Assembly (NCBI GenBank): GCA_012728155.1 | Contig: JAAYFR010000202.1 | Span: forward strand, 1 to 8,940 | Reading direction: 5' to 3' | Origin: Bacteroidales bacterium | Lineage (GTDB): Bacteria > Bacteroidota > Bacteroidia > Bacteroidales > Dysgonomonadaceae | Length of the DNA stretch: 8,940 nucleotides | Shown: positions 1 through 5,637 of the stretch, in pieces | Numbering within the stretch: the first letter of the stretch is position 1 | Layout of the letters: each line of letters starts with the position of its first letter | The notes under the pieces: generated by a model | Database searches by the model: none | Seen by the model: the letters and a program-made list of their open reading frames with translations, nothing else | Told to the model about the DNA's origin: nothing | Made by a program: the position numbers and the translations under genes

Positions 1-166
1 CAAGCATTGAACAAACTTCGGGATACATCTTCTGGGCCTCCTCCTTGGAAGTAAGGGAACGTAACTCTCTCACCTTGTTTCTTGTAGTGCGCGAAACGTA
101 TCTGTTCCCCAGACGACGAGCTTTGATTTGTCTGATTCTCTTTTCAGATGATTTATGATTTGCCAT
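1..166 (-). CDS. rpsT: 30S ribosomal protein S20, N-terminal part (cut by window edge)
   Basis: The minus strand from the ATG at 164-166 reads [18 protein letters not shown] and stays open to the window edge (55 codons). This matches the start of bacterial S20, which begins MANHKSSxKRxRQ and is rich in Lys and Arg; the later [11 protein letters not shown] segment is also typical. S20 is a primary binding protein of the 16S rRNA in the small subunit and is usually about 84 residues in this phylum, so roughly the last third is missing. It begins 35 nt after tRNA-Glu on the same strand with no terminator between, so the two are probably co-transcribed from the promoter at 326-356. No Shine-Dalgarno sequence is visible before the start, as is normal in Bacteroidota. 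Identity is nearly certain; only the C-terminus is unseen. Confidence 0.96.
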   Translation of the reverse strand, partial: MANHKSSEKRIRQIKARRLGNRYVSRTTRNKVRELRSLTSKEEAQKMYPEVCSML

Positions 167-201
167 TTCTGTTGACGCGTATGTTTATTTTTTAAATATT
201 G

Positions 202-273
202 TAGCCCATAGGGGAATCGAACCCCTCTTTCAAGAATGAAAATCTTGCGTCCTAACCGATAGACGAATGGGCC
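202..273 (-). tRNA. tRNA-Glu (anticodon UUC)
   Basis: The minus strand folds into a full cloverleaf: acceptor stem GGCCCAT with ATGGGCT (a G-U pair at the first position), D arm TCTATCGGTTAGGA, anticodon stem CAAGA/TCTTG around the loop TTTTCAT (anticodon TTC), and T arm AGGGG-TTCGATT-CCCCT. A73 is the discriminator base. The 3' CCA is not encoded (the sequence continues CAATATT), so it must be added by CCA-adding enzyme. The gene lies just upstream of rpsT on the same strand and would be released from a shared transcript by RNase P and 3' processing. Confidence 0.97.
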
Positions 274-282
274 CTTTCGGGC
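271..282 (-). other. GNRA hairpin overlapping the tRNA-Glu 5' end
   Basis: The minus strand reads GCCC GAAA GGGC, a 4-bp all-GC stem closed by a GNRA tetraloop. Its 3' arm includes the first three nucleotides of tRNA-Glu (273-271), so it would compete with the acceptor stem in the precursor. The pairing is seen directly; any effect on processing is inferred. Confidence 0.45.
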
Positions 283-325
283 GTAAACCCAATTGCTAAA
301 GAGGTTGCTATCTCAATTGCGGGTG

Positions 326-356
326 CAAATATAGAATGTTTTTCTGAAAATGCAAA
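326..356 (-). promoter_or_regulatory. Bacteroidota-type promoter for tRNA-Glu and rpsT
   Basis: On the minus strand a -33 element TTTG (353-356) is followed after 19 bp by TATATTTG (326-333), a full match to the Bacteroides sigma-factor -7 consensus TAnnTTTG. Transcription should start near 318-320, about 45 nt before the tRNA 5' end. Both boxes and the spacing agree with the known consensus; the start site itself is inferred. Confidence 0.8.
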
Positions 357-456
357 ACTTTTCATTTAATTTCCTCCATTTTTCTTCTCTCTTTCCATCT
401 ACTATCTACTCAAAAAACTGAAAAAGAGAAAAAAACGATTTTAATCCTCTACCGAA

Positions 457-487
457 TTGGTTCGTTCATTTTTTTTTTTTAATTTTG
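457..487 (+). promoter_or_regulatory. promoter-like element upstream of the 490-690 non-coding region
   Basis: TAATTTTG at 480-487 matches the -7 consensus TAnnTTTG on the plus strand. ATTG at 456-459, 20 bp upstream, is a 3-of-4 match to the -33 box TTTG. The spacer ends in a run of twelve T (469-480). A start near 491-496 would fall immediately before the first helix at 497. The region from about 357 to 455 between this element and the divergent tRNA promoter is AT-rich and I see no gene in it. Confidence 0.5.
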
Positions 488-490
488 CAG

Positions 491-684
491 CCCGTAAATA
501 AGGTCTACTGATATGGATCTTTTTGGAGGGAGGTGATGAAGGGGTGGCAATAAACAAATAAAAAGATTCTTTATGGCCGAATCTCACTTTCAATAGCACC
601 TTATTATATAAGAGATAGTAAAGATAAATAGTTTTAATCGTATGGAACAAACATAAGCACCATCTTACCCAAGATGATATTTTT
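491..684 (+). ncRNA. candidate structured small RNA or rpmH leader
   Basis: No convincing reading frame exists here, but several paired elements follow a promoter-like site. Positions 497-507 pair with 594-605 (11 bp, one bulged C at 597). Inside that, 515-524 pairs with 560-569 (10 bp including one G-U). An alternative hairpin, AGATTC (564-569) with GAATCT (579-584), uses part of the same strand, so the two inner helices exclude each other. The 525-559 loop is purine-rich and contains GGAGGTGAT. Hairpin CATCTT-ACCC-AAGATG (661-676) followed by ATATTTTT resembles a weak terminator, giving an RNA of about 190 nt. It could instead be a long 5' leader of rpmH, whose ORF begins at 730. I do not recognise it as a known RNA family; a 6S-like RNA is one possibility. 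Structure is seen, transcription is inferred. Confidence 0.4.
661..684 (+). terminator. possible weak terminator of the 491-684 transcript
   Basis: A perfect 6-bp stem CATCTT/AAGATG with loop ACCC is followed by ATATTTTT. The stem is short and AU-rich for an intrinsic terminator, so read-through into rpmH is likely if it acts at all. Confidence 0.3.
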
Positions 685-700
685 CGCGAGTTCCACATGA

Positions 701-708
701 TACATTTG
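701..708 (+). promoter_or_regulatory. -7 promoter box for rpmH
   Basis: TACATTTG fits TAnnTTTG exactly and lies 21 bp before the rpmH start codon, which would give a very short leader. No good TTTG is found at the -33 distance (the 678-684 stretch is T-rich only), so it is a partial promoter match. Confidence 0.45.
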
Positions 709-729
709 AAAATAAATAATTGTAATCAT

Positions 730-876
730 ATGAAAAGAACATTTCAACCCTCTAACAGAAAGAGAAAAAACAAACATGGATTCCGTTCCAGAATGGCTTC
801 CAAAAACGGGAGGAAAGTACTTGCTGCCCGCCGCTCAAAAGGTAGGGCTAAGCTCTCCGTATCAGACGAATATTAA
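730..876 (+). CDS. rpmH: 50S ribosomal protein L34
   Basis: A 48-residue reading frame begins [18 protein letters not shown] and continues with [15 protein letters not shown] and [12 protein letters not shown]. This is the classic L34 pattern (MKRTxQPSxRKRxxxHGFRxRM...GRxVLxxRRxKGRxxL). L34 is a very small, basic, late-assembling protein of the large ribosomal subunit. The length is normal for the phylum (about 48-53). The start is fixed by the conserved N-terminus. A -7 box lies at 701-708, another promoter-like site at 480-487, and a strong hairpin terminator follows 14 nt after the stop, so rpmH is probably transcribed alone or with the preceding non-coding region. Confidence 0.97.
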   Translation: MKRTFQPSNRKRKNKHGFRSRMASKNGRKVLAARRSKGRAKLSVSDEY

Positions 877-890
877 AGACAATATTTTTT

Positions 891-927
891 AAAAAACAGG
901 AATAGAATTGACCTATTCCTGTTTTTT
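891..927 (+). terminator. intrinsic terminator after rpmH
   Basis: Positions 891-905 (AAAAAACAGGAATAG) and 913-927 are perfect inverse complements: a 15-bp stem around a 7-nt loop (AATTGAC), with the 3' arm ending in six T. The A/T ends of the stem provide a U-tract on either strand, so it could work in both directions, though only rpmH appears to need it. Confidence 0.88.
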
Positions 928-1008
928 ATTCGATTCAGGAGATTTATCTCACTTCGCATTTTATCCTCTCTTTTTCCTTACCATGACTCCCGCTTTCATT
1001 ATTTTTTG

Positions 1009-1016
1009 TATTTTTG
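1009..1016 (+). promoter_or_regulatory. -7 box for the PASTA-rluD-ddl operon
   Basis: TATTTTTG matches TAnnTTTG, 39 bp before the first start codon. There is no clear TTTG at the expected upstream distance (around 985-989). It is the only promoter-like element between the rpmH terminator and the operon, so it probably serves all five genes to 5592. Confidence 0.5.
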
Positions 1017-1055
1017 CACCACCTATATGCTTATACGGATATACGCGCGATTGTT

Positions 1056-1700
1056 ATGAGTAAAAAACAGACAAAAAAAACGATCTTCAGCAATAGTATT
1101 GTAAAAAATCTGCTGCTGATTATTCTATGCAGCATACTGCTGATTATTCTTGCGCTGCTGCTCCTGAACGTCTATACACGACACGGGCAAAATGTGGTTG
1201 TGCCATCGCTGGAAAACCTTCAGTTAAATGAGGCAAATACCATCCTTAGGGCGAAAGGCCTCCATGCCGAGATCGTGGACTCAATATATCAACGCGATGC
1301 GCTACCTGGAGCCATTTTAGATCAGAGGCCTAAAGCCGGTAACAGGGTAAAAGAAGGACGTGCCATATATCTGACGATCTTCGCAAATAGTCCTCAAATG
1401 GTTGCCGTTCCCGAATTGACCGACTATTCTACCCGTCAAGCATCTGCATTACTCAACTCCATAGGATTTACCCAGCTCACTATCCGGGAAGTTCCGGCAG
1501 AATATTCCGGTTTGGTAGTAGCTGTGGAATATAGAGGGAAAAAACTGGTATCGGACGAGAAGATACCTGCCGGTTCCCCCCTCACTCTCATTGTCACCAG
1601 CAATTCATTAGAAGAGAATATTGTGCCCCCGGAAGGAGAAATAAACAATCACAATATGCAAGCGAATGGTGATGGAGCTATAGACGATTCATTTTTCTAA
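1056..1700 (+). CDS. membrane-anchored PASTA domain protein
   Basis: The frame encodes 214 residues from ATG 1056. Residues about 1-13 are basic (MSKKQTKKTIF), followed by one strongly hydrophobic helix at about 17-38 (NLLLIILCSILLIILALLLL), so it is a single-pass inner-membrane protein with a periplasmic C-terminus. Two PASTA-like repeats follow: about 45-112 (starting VVVPSLENLQLNEANTIL, ending YLTIFAN) and about 115-186 (VAVPELTDYSTRQASALL to LTLIVTSN). The tail is short and acidic. PASTA domains in other bacteria bind peptidoglycan or muropeptides in Ser/Thr kinases and penicillin-binding proteins; here there is no kinase or transpeptidase domain. A longer frame with a TTG start at 1014 was rejected because that codon lies inside the -7 promoter box. 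First gene of the operon; rluD follows within a few nucleotides. The peptidoglycan link is inferred from the family and from neighbouring ddl. Confidence 0.85.
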   Translation: MSKKQTKKTIFSNSIVKNLLLIILCSILLIILALLLLNVYTRHGQNVVVPSLENLQLNEANTILRAKGLHAEIVDSIYQRDALPGAILDQRPKAGNRVKEGRAIYLTIFANSPQMVAVPELTDYSTRQASALLNSIGFTQLTIREVPAEYSGLVVAVEYRGKKLVSDEKIPAGSPLTLIVTSNSLEENIVPPEGEINNHNMQANGDGAIDDSFF

Positions 1701-1704
1701 TTAA

Positions 1705-2784
1705 TTGTTTGTGACGCAGCAAGATTTGGAAGATATTGATTTTTTGATTGATGACGACGAGATCGTAGAAGGATCTCAGAACGAAAATCATAAATTCGAA
1801 CATTATCGGTTTGTAGCAGATAAAGGACAGAGTATGCTACGAATCGATAAGTTTTTATCCGTCAGGATAGAGGGTATCTCCAGAAACCGTATCCAGCAAG
1901 CAGCAGAGGCTGATTGCATCTTGGTAAACGGACAACCGGTCAAATCGAACTACAAGGTGAAACCGCTCGATATGATCTCTATCGTGATGGATCGTCCGAG
2001 ACGCGAACTGGAGATCATCCCTGAGGATATTCCCCTTGATATTGCCTATGAAGATGACACCTTGATGGTGATCAATAAGCCAGCCGGAATGGTGGTACAT
2101 CCCGGCCACGGGAACTACTCCGGTACGCTTGTCAATGCGGTGGCATACCATCTACACCGGGATGAGATCGAAGAGATGGATGATCCAAGATTGGGACTCG
2201 TGCACAGGATCGACAAGGGGACTTCAGGGCTGCTGCTCATAGCCAAGAGTGAAGCGGCCAAGACAAACCTCTCCGGACAATTTTTCCGTAAAGAGACAAA
2301 GAGAATGTATGTCGCCTTAGTTTGGGGAAACCTCAAAGAAGAGCATGGAACGATAGAAGGGAATATAGGACGCGACCCGAACGACCGTATGCGCATGCGG
2401 GTCTTTTCCGACGAAGAGCATGGTAAGCCTGCCGTCACCCATTATAGCGTATTGGAACGGTTTGGCTATGTGACATTGGTACAATGTAGGCTGGAGACAG
2501 GACGCACACACCAGATTCGTGCCCATATGAAACATATAGGGCATCCGTTGTTCAACGATGAACGCTATGGCGGCAACGAAATCCTTCGTGGCACCCATTT
2601 TGCAAAATACAAACAATTTGTCTTTAACTGTTTCACCCTCTGTCCCCGCCAATGCCTGCATGCGCAAACATTAGGGTTTGTACATCCTTCCACAGGAGAA
2701 GAGTTCCTCTTTGAAAGTGAAATCCCGGAAGATATGCAATCGGTTATCGATAAATGGAGAGCCTACAGTAGTGTAGGGAAATAG
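1705..2784 (+). CDS. rluD: RluD-type RNA pseudouridine synthase
   Basis: The protein isomerises uridine to pseudouridine in RNA, by family most likely in helix 69 of 23S rRNA. An S4 RNA-binding domain spans about residues 45-95 (RIDKFLSVRIEGISRNRIQ, then CILVNGQPVKSNYKVKPLD). The catalytic domain holds the RluA-family motif GLVHRIDKGTSGLLLIAK with the nucleophilic Asp at residue 170, preceded by NKPAGMVVHPGHG and followed by LETGRTHQIRAHMKHIGHP. Its length (about 359) is close to the family's usual 320-360, with an acidic N-terminal extension. The start is uncertain: no ATG fits. TTG at 1705, 4 nt after the preceding stop, or GTG at 1711 (MTQQDLEDID) are the candidates; an ATG at 1834 would cut into the S4 domain. 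The gene sits between the PASTA gene and ddl in the same operon. Function at family level is secure; the precise target is inferred. Confidence 0.93.
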   Translation: MFVTQQDLEDIDFLIDDDEIVEGSQNENHKFEHYRFVADKGQSMLRIDKFLSVRIEGISRNRIQQAAEADCILVNGQPVKSNYKVKPLDMISIVMDRPRRELEIIPEDIPLDIAYEDDTLMVINKPAGMVVHPGHGNYSGTLVNAVAYHLHRDEIEEMDDPRLGLVHRIDKGTSGLLLIAKSEAAKTNLSGQFFRKETKRMYVALVWGNLKEEHGTIEGNIGRDPNDRMRMRVFSDEEHGKPAVTHYSVLERFGYVTLVQCRLETGRTHQIRAHMKHIGHPLFNDERYGGNEILRGTHFAKYKQFVFNCFTLCPRQCLHAQTLGFVHPSTGEEFLFESEIPEDMQSVIDKWRAYSSVGK

Positions 2785-2805
2785 TGATGATTTAATGGTT
2801 TTACG

Positions 2806-3804
2806 ATGAAAAAAAATATAGCCGTCATATGGGGAGGTTACTCTTCGGAAATAGTGATATCCGAAAAGAGTGCTGCCAGTATTCACTCCTTTATCGACAA
2901 GGAGAAATACAATGTGTACAAGGTTAGGATAGATCGCACATCATGGGAGGTGGAAGATCGGGACTCTTTTTATCCGGTCGACAAGAATAATTTCAGTTTT
3001 CACAACGGTGAAGCGCAATCTATCACCTTTGATTTCGCCTATATCACTATCCATGGCACCCCGGGTGAAGATGGAACGCTTCAAGGCTATCTCGATATGC
3101 TGGGGATTCCCTACTCCAATTGTGGGGTATTGTCATCAGCACTGACATTCAACAAATATGTCTGCAATAATTTCTTGAAAAATTTCGGGATAGAGGTGGC
3201 CGATTCAATATTATTGCGGAAGAATGAATCCTACCTGCCTGACGAAATTATCGCCGGATTGGGATTGCCGCTCTTCGTAAAACCCAATTTGGGGGGTTCC
3301 AGTTTTGCCACCACCAAGGTAAAAGAGAGTTCCCAACTGGAGGCTGCCATAGAAGAGGCTTTTCGGGAGGCCCCGGAAGTGATTATCGAGCGTTTCCTGC
3401 AAGGGAAAGAGGTGACCTGTGGCTGCTTCGAAGGCAGCAAAGGGATGACGGTACTACCTCTTACGGAAGTGGTCACCACCAATGAGTTCTTCGATTTTGA
3501 CGCCAAGTACAACGGTCAAGTAGAAGAGATTACTCCTGCTCGTCTCCCGGAAGCAACCACTCAGACCATTCAACAGGAAACTGAAAAAATATACCGACTG
3601 ATTGGTGCAAAAGGGATTATCCGAGTCGATTATATCTTGGTGGGCGACAACCCACTCCTTCTGGAGGTGAACACCACACCGGGAATGACCGCCACCAGTT
3701 TTATCCCCCAACAGGCAAACGTAGCAGGATATTCAATGACCAATATCATCACTGAAATTATTGAAAAAGAACTCAGTCAATTAGAAAAAAATATGTCTTA
3801 TTAA
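2806..3804 (+). CDS. ddl: D-alanine--D-alanine ligase
   Basis: This ATP-grasp enzyme joins two D-alanines to make the dipeptide at the end of the peptidoglycan stem peptide, in the cytoplasm. It has 332 residues, a normal length. Visible family marks: the N-terminal substrate loop with Glu15 (GGYSSEIVIS), HGTPGEDG at 83-90, ATP-grasp lysine region LFVKPNLGGSSF at 156-167, the omega-loop FDFDAKY at 230-235, RVDYI at 273-277 and the metal-binding LLEVNTTPGMT at 285-295. Tyr235 of the AKY motif is the residue that in Ddl enzymes marks D-Ala-D-Ala rather than D-Ala-D-Lac specificity, so no vancomycin-resistance-type substrate is expected. It starts 21 nt after rluD and ends 14 nt before the acyltransferase gene. 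No Shine-Dalgarno sequence is seen; the ATG is set by the MKKNIAVIWGG start. Confidence 0.97.
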   Translation: MKKNIAVIWGGYSSEIVISEKSAASIHSFIDKEKYNVYKVRIDRTSWEVEDRDSFYPVDKNNFSFHNGEAQSITFDFAYITIHGTPGEDGTLQGYLDMLGIPYSNCGVLSSALTFNKYVCNNFLKNFGIEVADSILLRKNESYLPDEIIAGLGLPLFVKPNLGGSSFATTKVKESSQLEAAIEEAFREAPEVIIERFLQGKEVTCGCFEGSKGMTVLPLTEVVTTNEFFDFDAKYNGQVEEITPARLPEATTQTIQQETEKIYRLIGAKGIIRVDYILVGDNPLLLEVNTTPGMTATSFIPQQANVAGYSMTNIITEIIEKELSQLEKNMSY

Positions 3805-3818
3805 TCCGTAACAATGTT

Positions 3819-4973
3819 ATGACAGAGAATATGAACCAATTTAACGATATCAGCCCCATTCCCGATAGTGAGGTTCCAGCCACCATTGCAAGACTCATCT
3901 CCAATAACTACTTCAGGCGAGCAACCGAAGGCTTTGTAGCACCACTTACCTGGGAAGAACTAATCGGCTTAATGAGTAAATGCGAGACCAAGGAAGAATT
4001 CCAGCACAACGTTATCTATCCGGTAATGAAACAGCTCATTCATAGGACAACCTCTAATTTGAATGCCGCGGGCTGGGAAAATATTCCCGAAGGGAAAGGA
4101 AGCCTCTTTATCTCCAACCATCGCGACATTATTCTGGATGTTGCTTTCCTGAATATACTTTTGATGGATCAAAAGAAAGCCACCACCGAGATAGCTATAG
4201 GTGACAACCTGCTTATCTATCCATGGATTGAAGAGGTGGTACGGCTTAATAAAAGTTTTATCGTGAAAAGAGGAGTTTCTGTCCGTCAGATGTTGGATGT
4301 CTCTAAGCATCTCTCTGATTATATTCACGACACTGTAAACCGCAGAGGAGAATCAGCATGGATAGCACAACGCGAAGGGAGGGCAAAAGACTCAAATGAC
4401 AAGACCCAGGCTAGTCTATTGAAAATGTTTACCCTGCATGACAGTAGCGATCCTGTACAATCATTAATCGATTTACACATTGTACCTCTTTCCATATCTT
4501 ATGAAATCGATCCCTGTGACTTCCTGAAAGCCAAAGAGTTTCAACTTAAGCGTGATGATCCAAGTTATAAAAAAACAAAATCCGATGATATAGAGAATAT
4601 AATCACCAGCATTTGGGGATTCAAAGGTCGCGTTTCATTTCGTTTTGGCAATTGTATCGACGAGGCCATCCAATCTATCTCTCCCACCCTTGGTAGAAAC
4701 GAGTTTTTAAAAGAGGCTGCTTCACTTATCGATCGCGAAATTTATCTCAATTATACTTTCTTTCCATTCAATTGGGTGGCATACGATCTGATGACCGGTA
4801 GCAACCGGTTCACATCGCACTATACCCAAGAAGATCTGGCTAACTTCAAAGACTATCTACAAAAACAGATTGAAAAAATTAATATTCCCAACAGGGATGA
4901 CAATTTCCTACGTAAGAAAATAATAGAGATGTACGGTAACACAGTAAAAAATTATCTGAAAGCGAAATATTAA
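3819..4973 (+). CDS. PlsC-like glycerolipid acyltransferase
   Basis: The 384-residue product carries the lysophospholipid acyltransferase signature: NHRDIILD at 100-107 (the NHxxxxD motif, with His101 and Asp107 as the catalytic pair) and REGRAKDSNDKTQ from 185 (motif III, EGxR). The middle block NKSFIVKRG at 144-152 fits the substrate-binding motif II. Such enzymes transfer an acyl chain to an acylated glycerol phosphate or a related acceptor at the cytoplasmic face of the inner membrane. It is longer than E. coli PlsC (about 245), with about 80 extra residues before the motif and a long C-terminal region, as in a group of Bacteroidota homologues usually annotated simply as acyltransferases. 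No clear transmembrane helix is present. The start may be ATG 3819 or the ATG 12 nt later. It is the fourth gene of the operon, 4 nt before the NigD-like gene. The exact acceptor cannot be told from sequence. Confidence 0.87.
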   Translation: MTENMNQFNDISPIPDSEVPATIARLISNNYFRRATEGFVAPLTWEELIGLMSKCETKEEFQHNVIYPVMKQLIHRTTSNLNAAGWENIPEGKGSLFISNHRDIILDVAFLNILLMDQKKATTEIAIGDNLLIYPWIEEVVRLNKSFIVKRGVSVRQMLDVSKHLSDYIHDTVNRRGESAWIAQREGRAKDSNDKTQASLLKMFTLHDSSDPVQSLIDLHIVPLSISYEIDPCDFLKAKEFQLKRDDPSYKKTKSDDIENIITSIWGFKGRVSFRFGNCIDEAIQSISPTLGRNEFLKEAASLIDREIYLNYTFFPFNWVAYDLMTGSNRFTSHYTQEDLANFKDYLQKQIEKINIPNRDDNFLRKKIIEMYGNTVKNYLKAKY

Positions 4974-4977
4974 CAGG

Positions 4978-5592
4978 ATGAAAGGCTATAAGCGCTCCTT
5001 TTGGGTATTTATGTCGGTTTTCCTTTTTTTCTCCTGTGAAAAAGGGCAGGAAAGAATGGAAAATTACCTGGTGGAGTTTGCTACAGTGATAAAAGAGAAT
5101 TCAAAATACCATTTCAAGCTCGACAACGGCAGAGTGCTTATTCCAGACGAGTCAAAACAATACTCCGGCGAAGGGGGACAGCGCGTCATTCTCAATTACA
5201 CCCCGCTCGAAGGAGATGCCATCAAAATCAATTCCGTCTCCAATATATTTACCGGCACTATTCAAGAAGATGGTTTTCCACAAAACTATTCAAATGATCC
5301 GGTAAAAATACAAAGTGTATGGGTAAGTGGAGAGTGGTTGAACCTGATCATGGAAATTGAATACTTTAATGTGCCACACAAAATCGCACTACTCCGTGAT
5401 TATTCATCCAGATCAACAGATCTCTACTTCAGCCATTCCTCAAACAATGATCCTCCGGGATATCCCAAAAAAATGTATGCCTCTTTTTTTCTTTCTGATT
5501 TACGAGGAGAGACGGAGAACCCTCCCATTCCCTTCCGGCTTTTTATCAATAGCCACTCTGGGATACGCCTCTTCGAACTGGAATTACAATAG
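4978..5592 (+). CDS. NigD-like lipoprotein
   Basis: The 204-residue product has a lipoprotein signal: basic start MKGYKR, hydrophobic stretch WVFMSVFLFF, and lipobox FFSC with Cys20 as the probable lipidated residue. The mature part begins EKGQ, not clearly a Bacteroidota surface-export signal (those are usually rich in Asp and Glu just after Cys). The segment from about residue 35 to 95 (KLDNGRVLIPDES, then GGQRVILNYTPLEGDAIKI and NSVSNIFTG) resembles the N-terminal beta-barrel domain of NigD-like proteins, and the rest (about 100-204, WVSGEWLNLIMEIEYF through FRLFINS) fits the C-terminal beta-sandwich. NigD was named from a bacteriocin-like locus in Prevotella, but most members are of unknown function; no bacteriocin gene is seen here. 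It is the last gene of the operon, starting 4 nt after the acyltransferase stop. An insertion sequence begins 21 nt after its stop. Confidence 0.75.
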   Translation: MKGYKRSFWVFMSVFLFFSCEKGQERMENYLVEFATVIKENSKYHFKLDNGRVLIPDESKQYSGEGGQRVILNYTPLEGDAIKINSVSNIFTGTIQEDGFPQNYSNDPVKIQSVWVSGEWLNLIMEIEYFNVPHKIALLRDYSSRSTDLYFSHSSNNDPPGYPKKMYASFFLSDLRGETENPPIPFRLFINSHSGIRLFELELQ

Positions 5593-5607
5593 CACGCATA
5601 CTAATTA

Positions 5608-5613
5608 TTTAAC
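5608..5613. repeat. target site duplication, left copy
   Basis: TTTAAC, identical in sequence and orientation to 7245-7250, directly abuts the left inverted repeat of the insertion sequence. Confidence 0.8.
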
Positions 5614-5637
5614 CCCAAACCCTAAATTTTTAGGTAA
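5614..5637 (+). repeat. left terminal inverted repeat of the insertion sequence
   Basis: The first 14 bases are a perfect inverse match to 7231-7244, and the following 10 match partly. The transposase stop codon (5630-5632) lies inside this repeat, and TAGGTAAT at 5631-5638 repeats a half-site of the palindrome upstream of the transposase. Confidence 0.85.

Noticed and set aside
441..698. 85-residue minus-strand frame across the 441-698 region
   Set aside because: Composition is unlike a protein (poly-Phe, Leu and Tyr from AT-rich DNA), it has no promoter or family resemblance, and it lies over the candidate RNA structure and promoter elements.
1014..1055. TTG-initiated N-terminal extension of the PASTA protein
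   Set aside because: The codon overlaps the -7 promoter box and the added residues precede an ordinary basic, membrane-anchor N-terminus starting at ATG 1056.
2806..3804. Possible VanA-type D-Ala-D-Lac ligase (vancomycin resistance)
   Set aside because: The omega-loop keeps the AKY tyrosine typical of D-Ala-D-Ala ligases, and there are no vanH or vanX genes beside it.
4978..5592. Bacteriocin (nig-type) locus suggested by the NigD-like gene
   Set aside because: No small double-glycine leader peptide or peptidase-transporter is present; the gene is the tail of a cell envelope operon.
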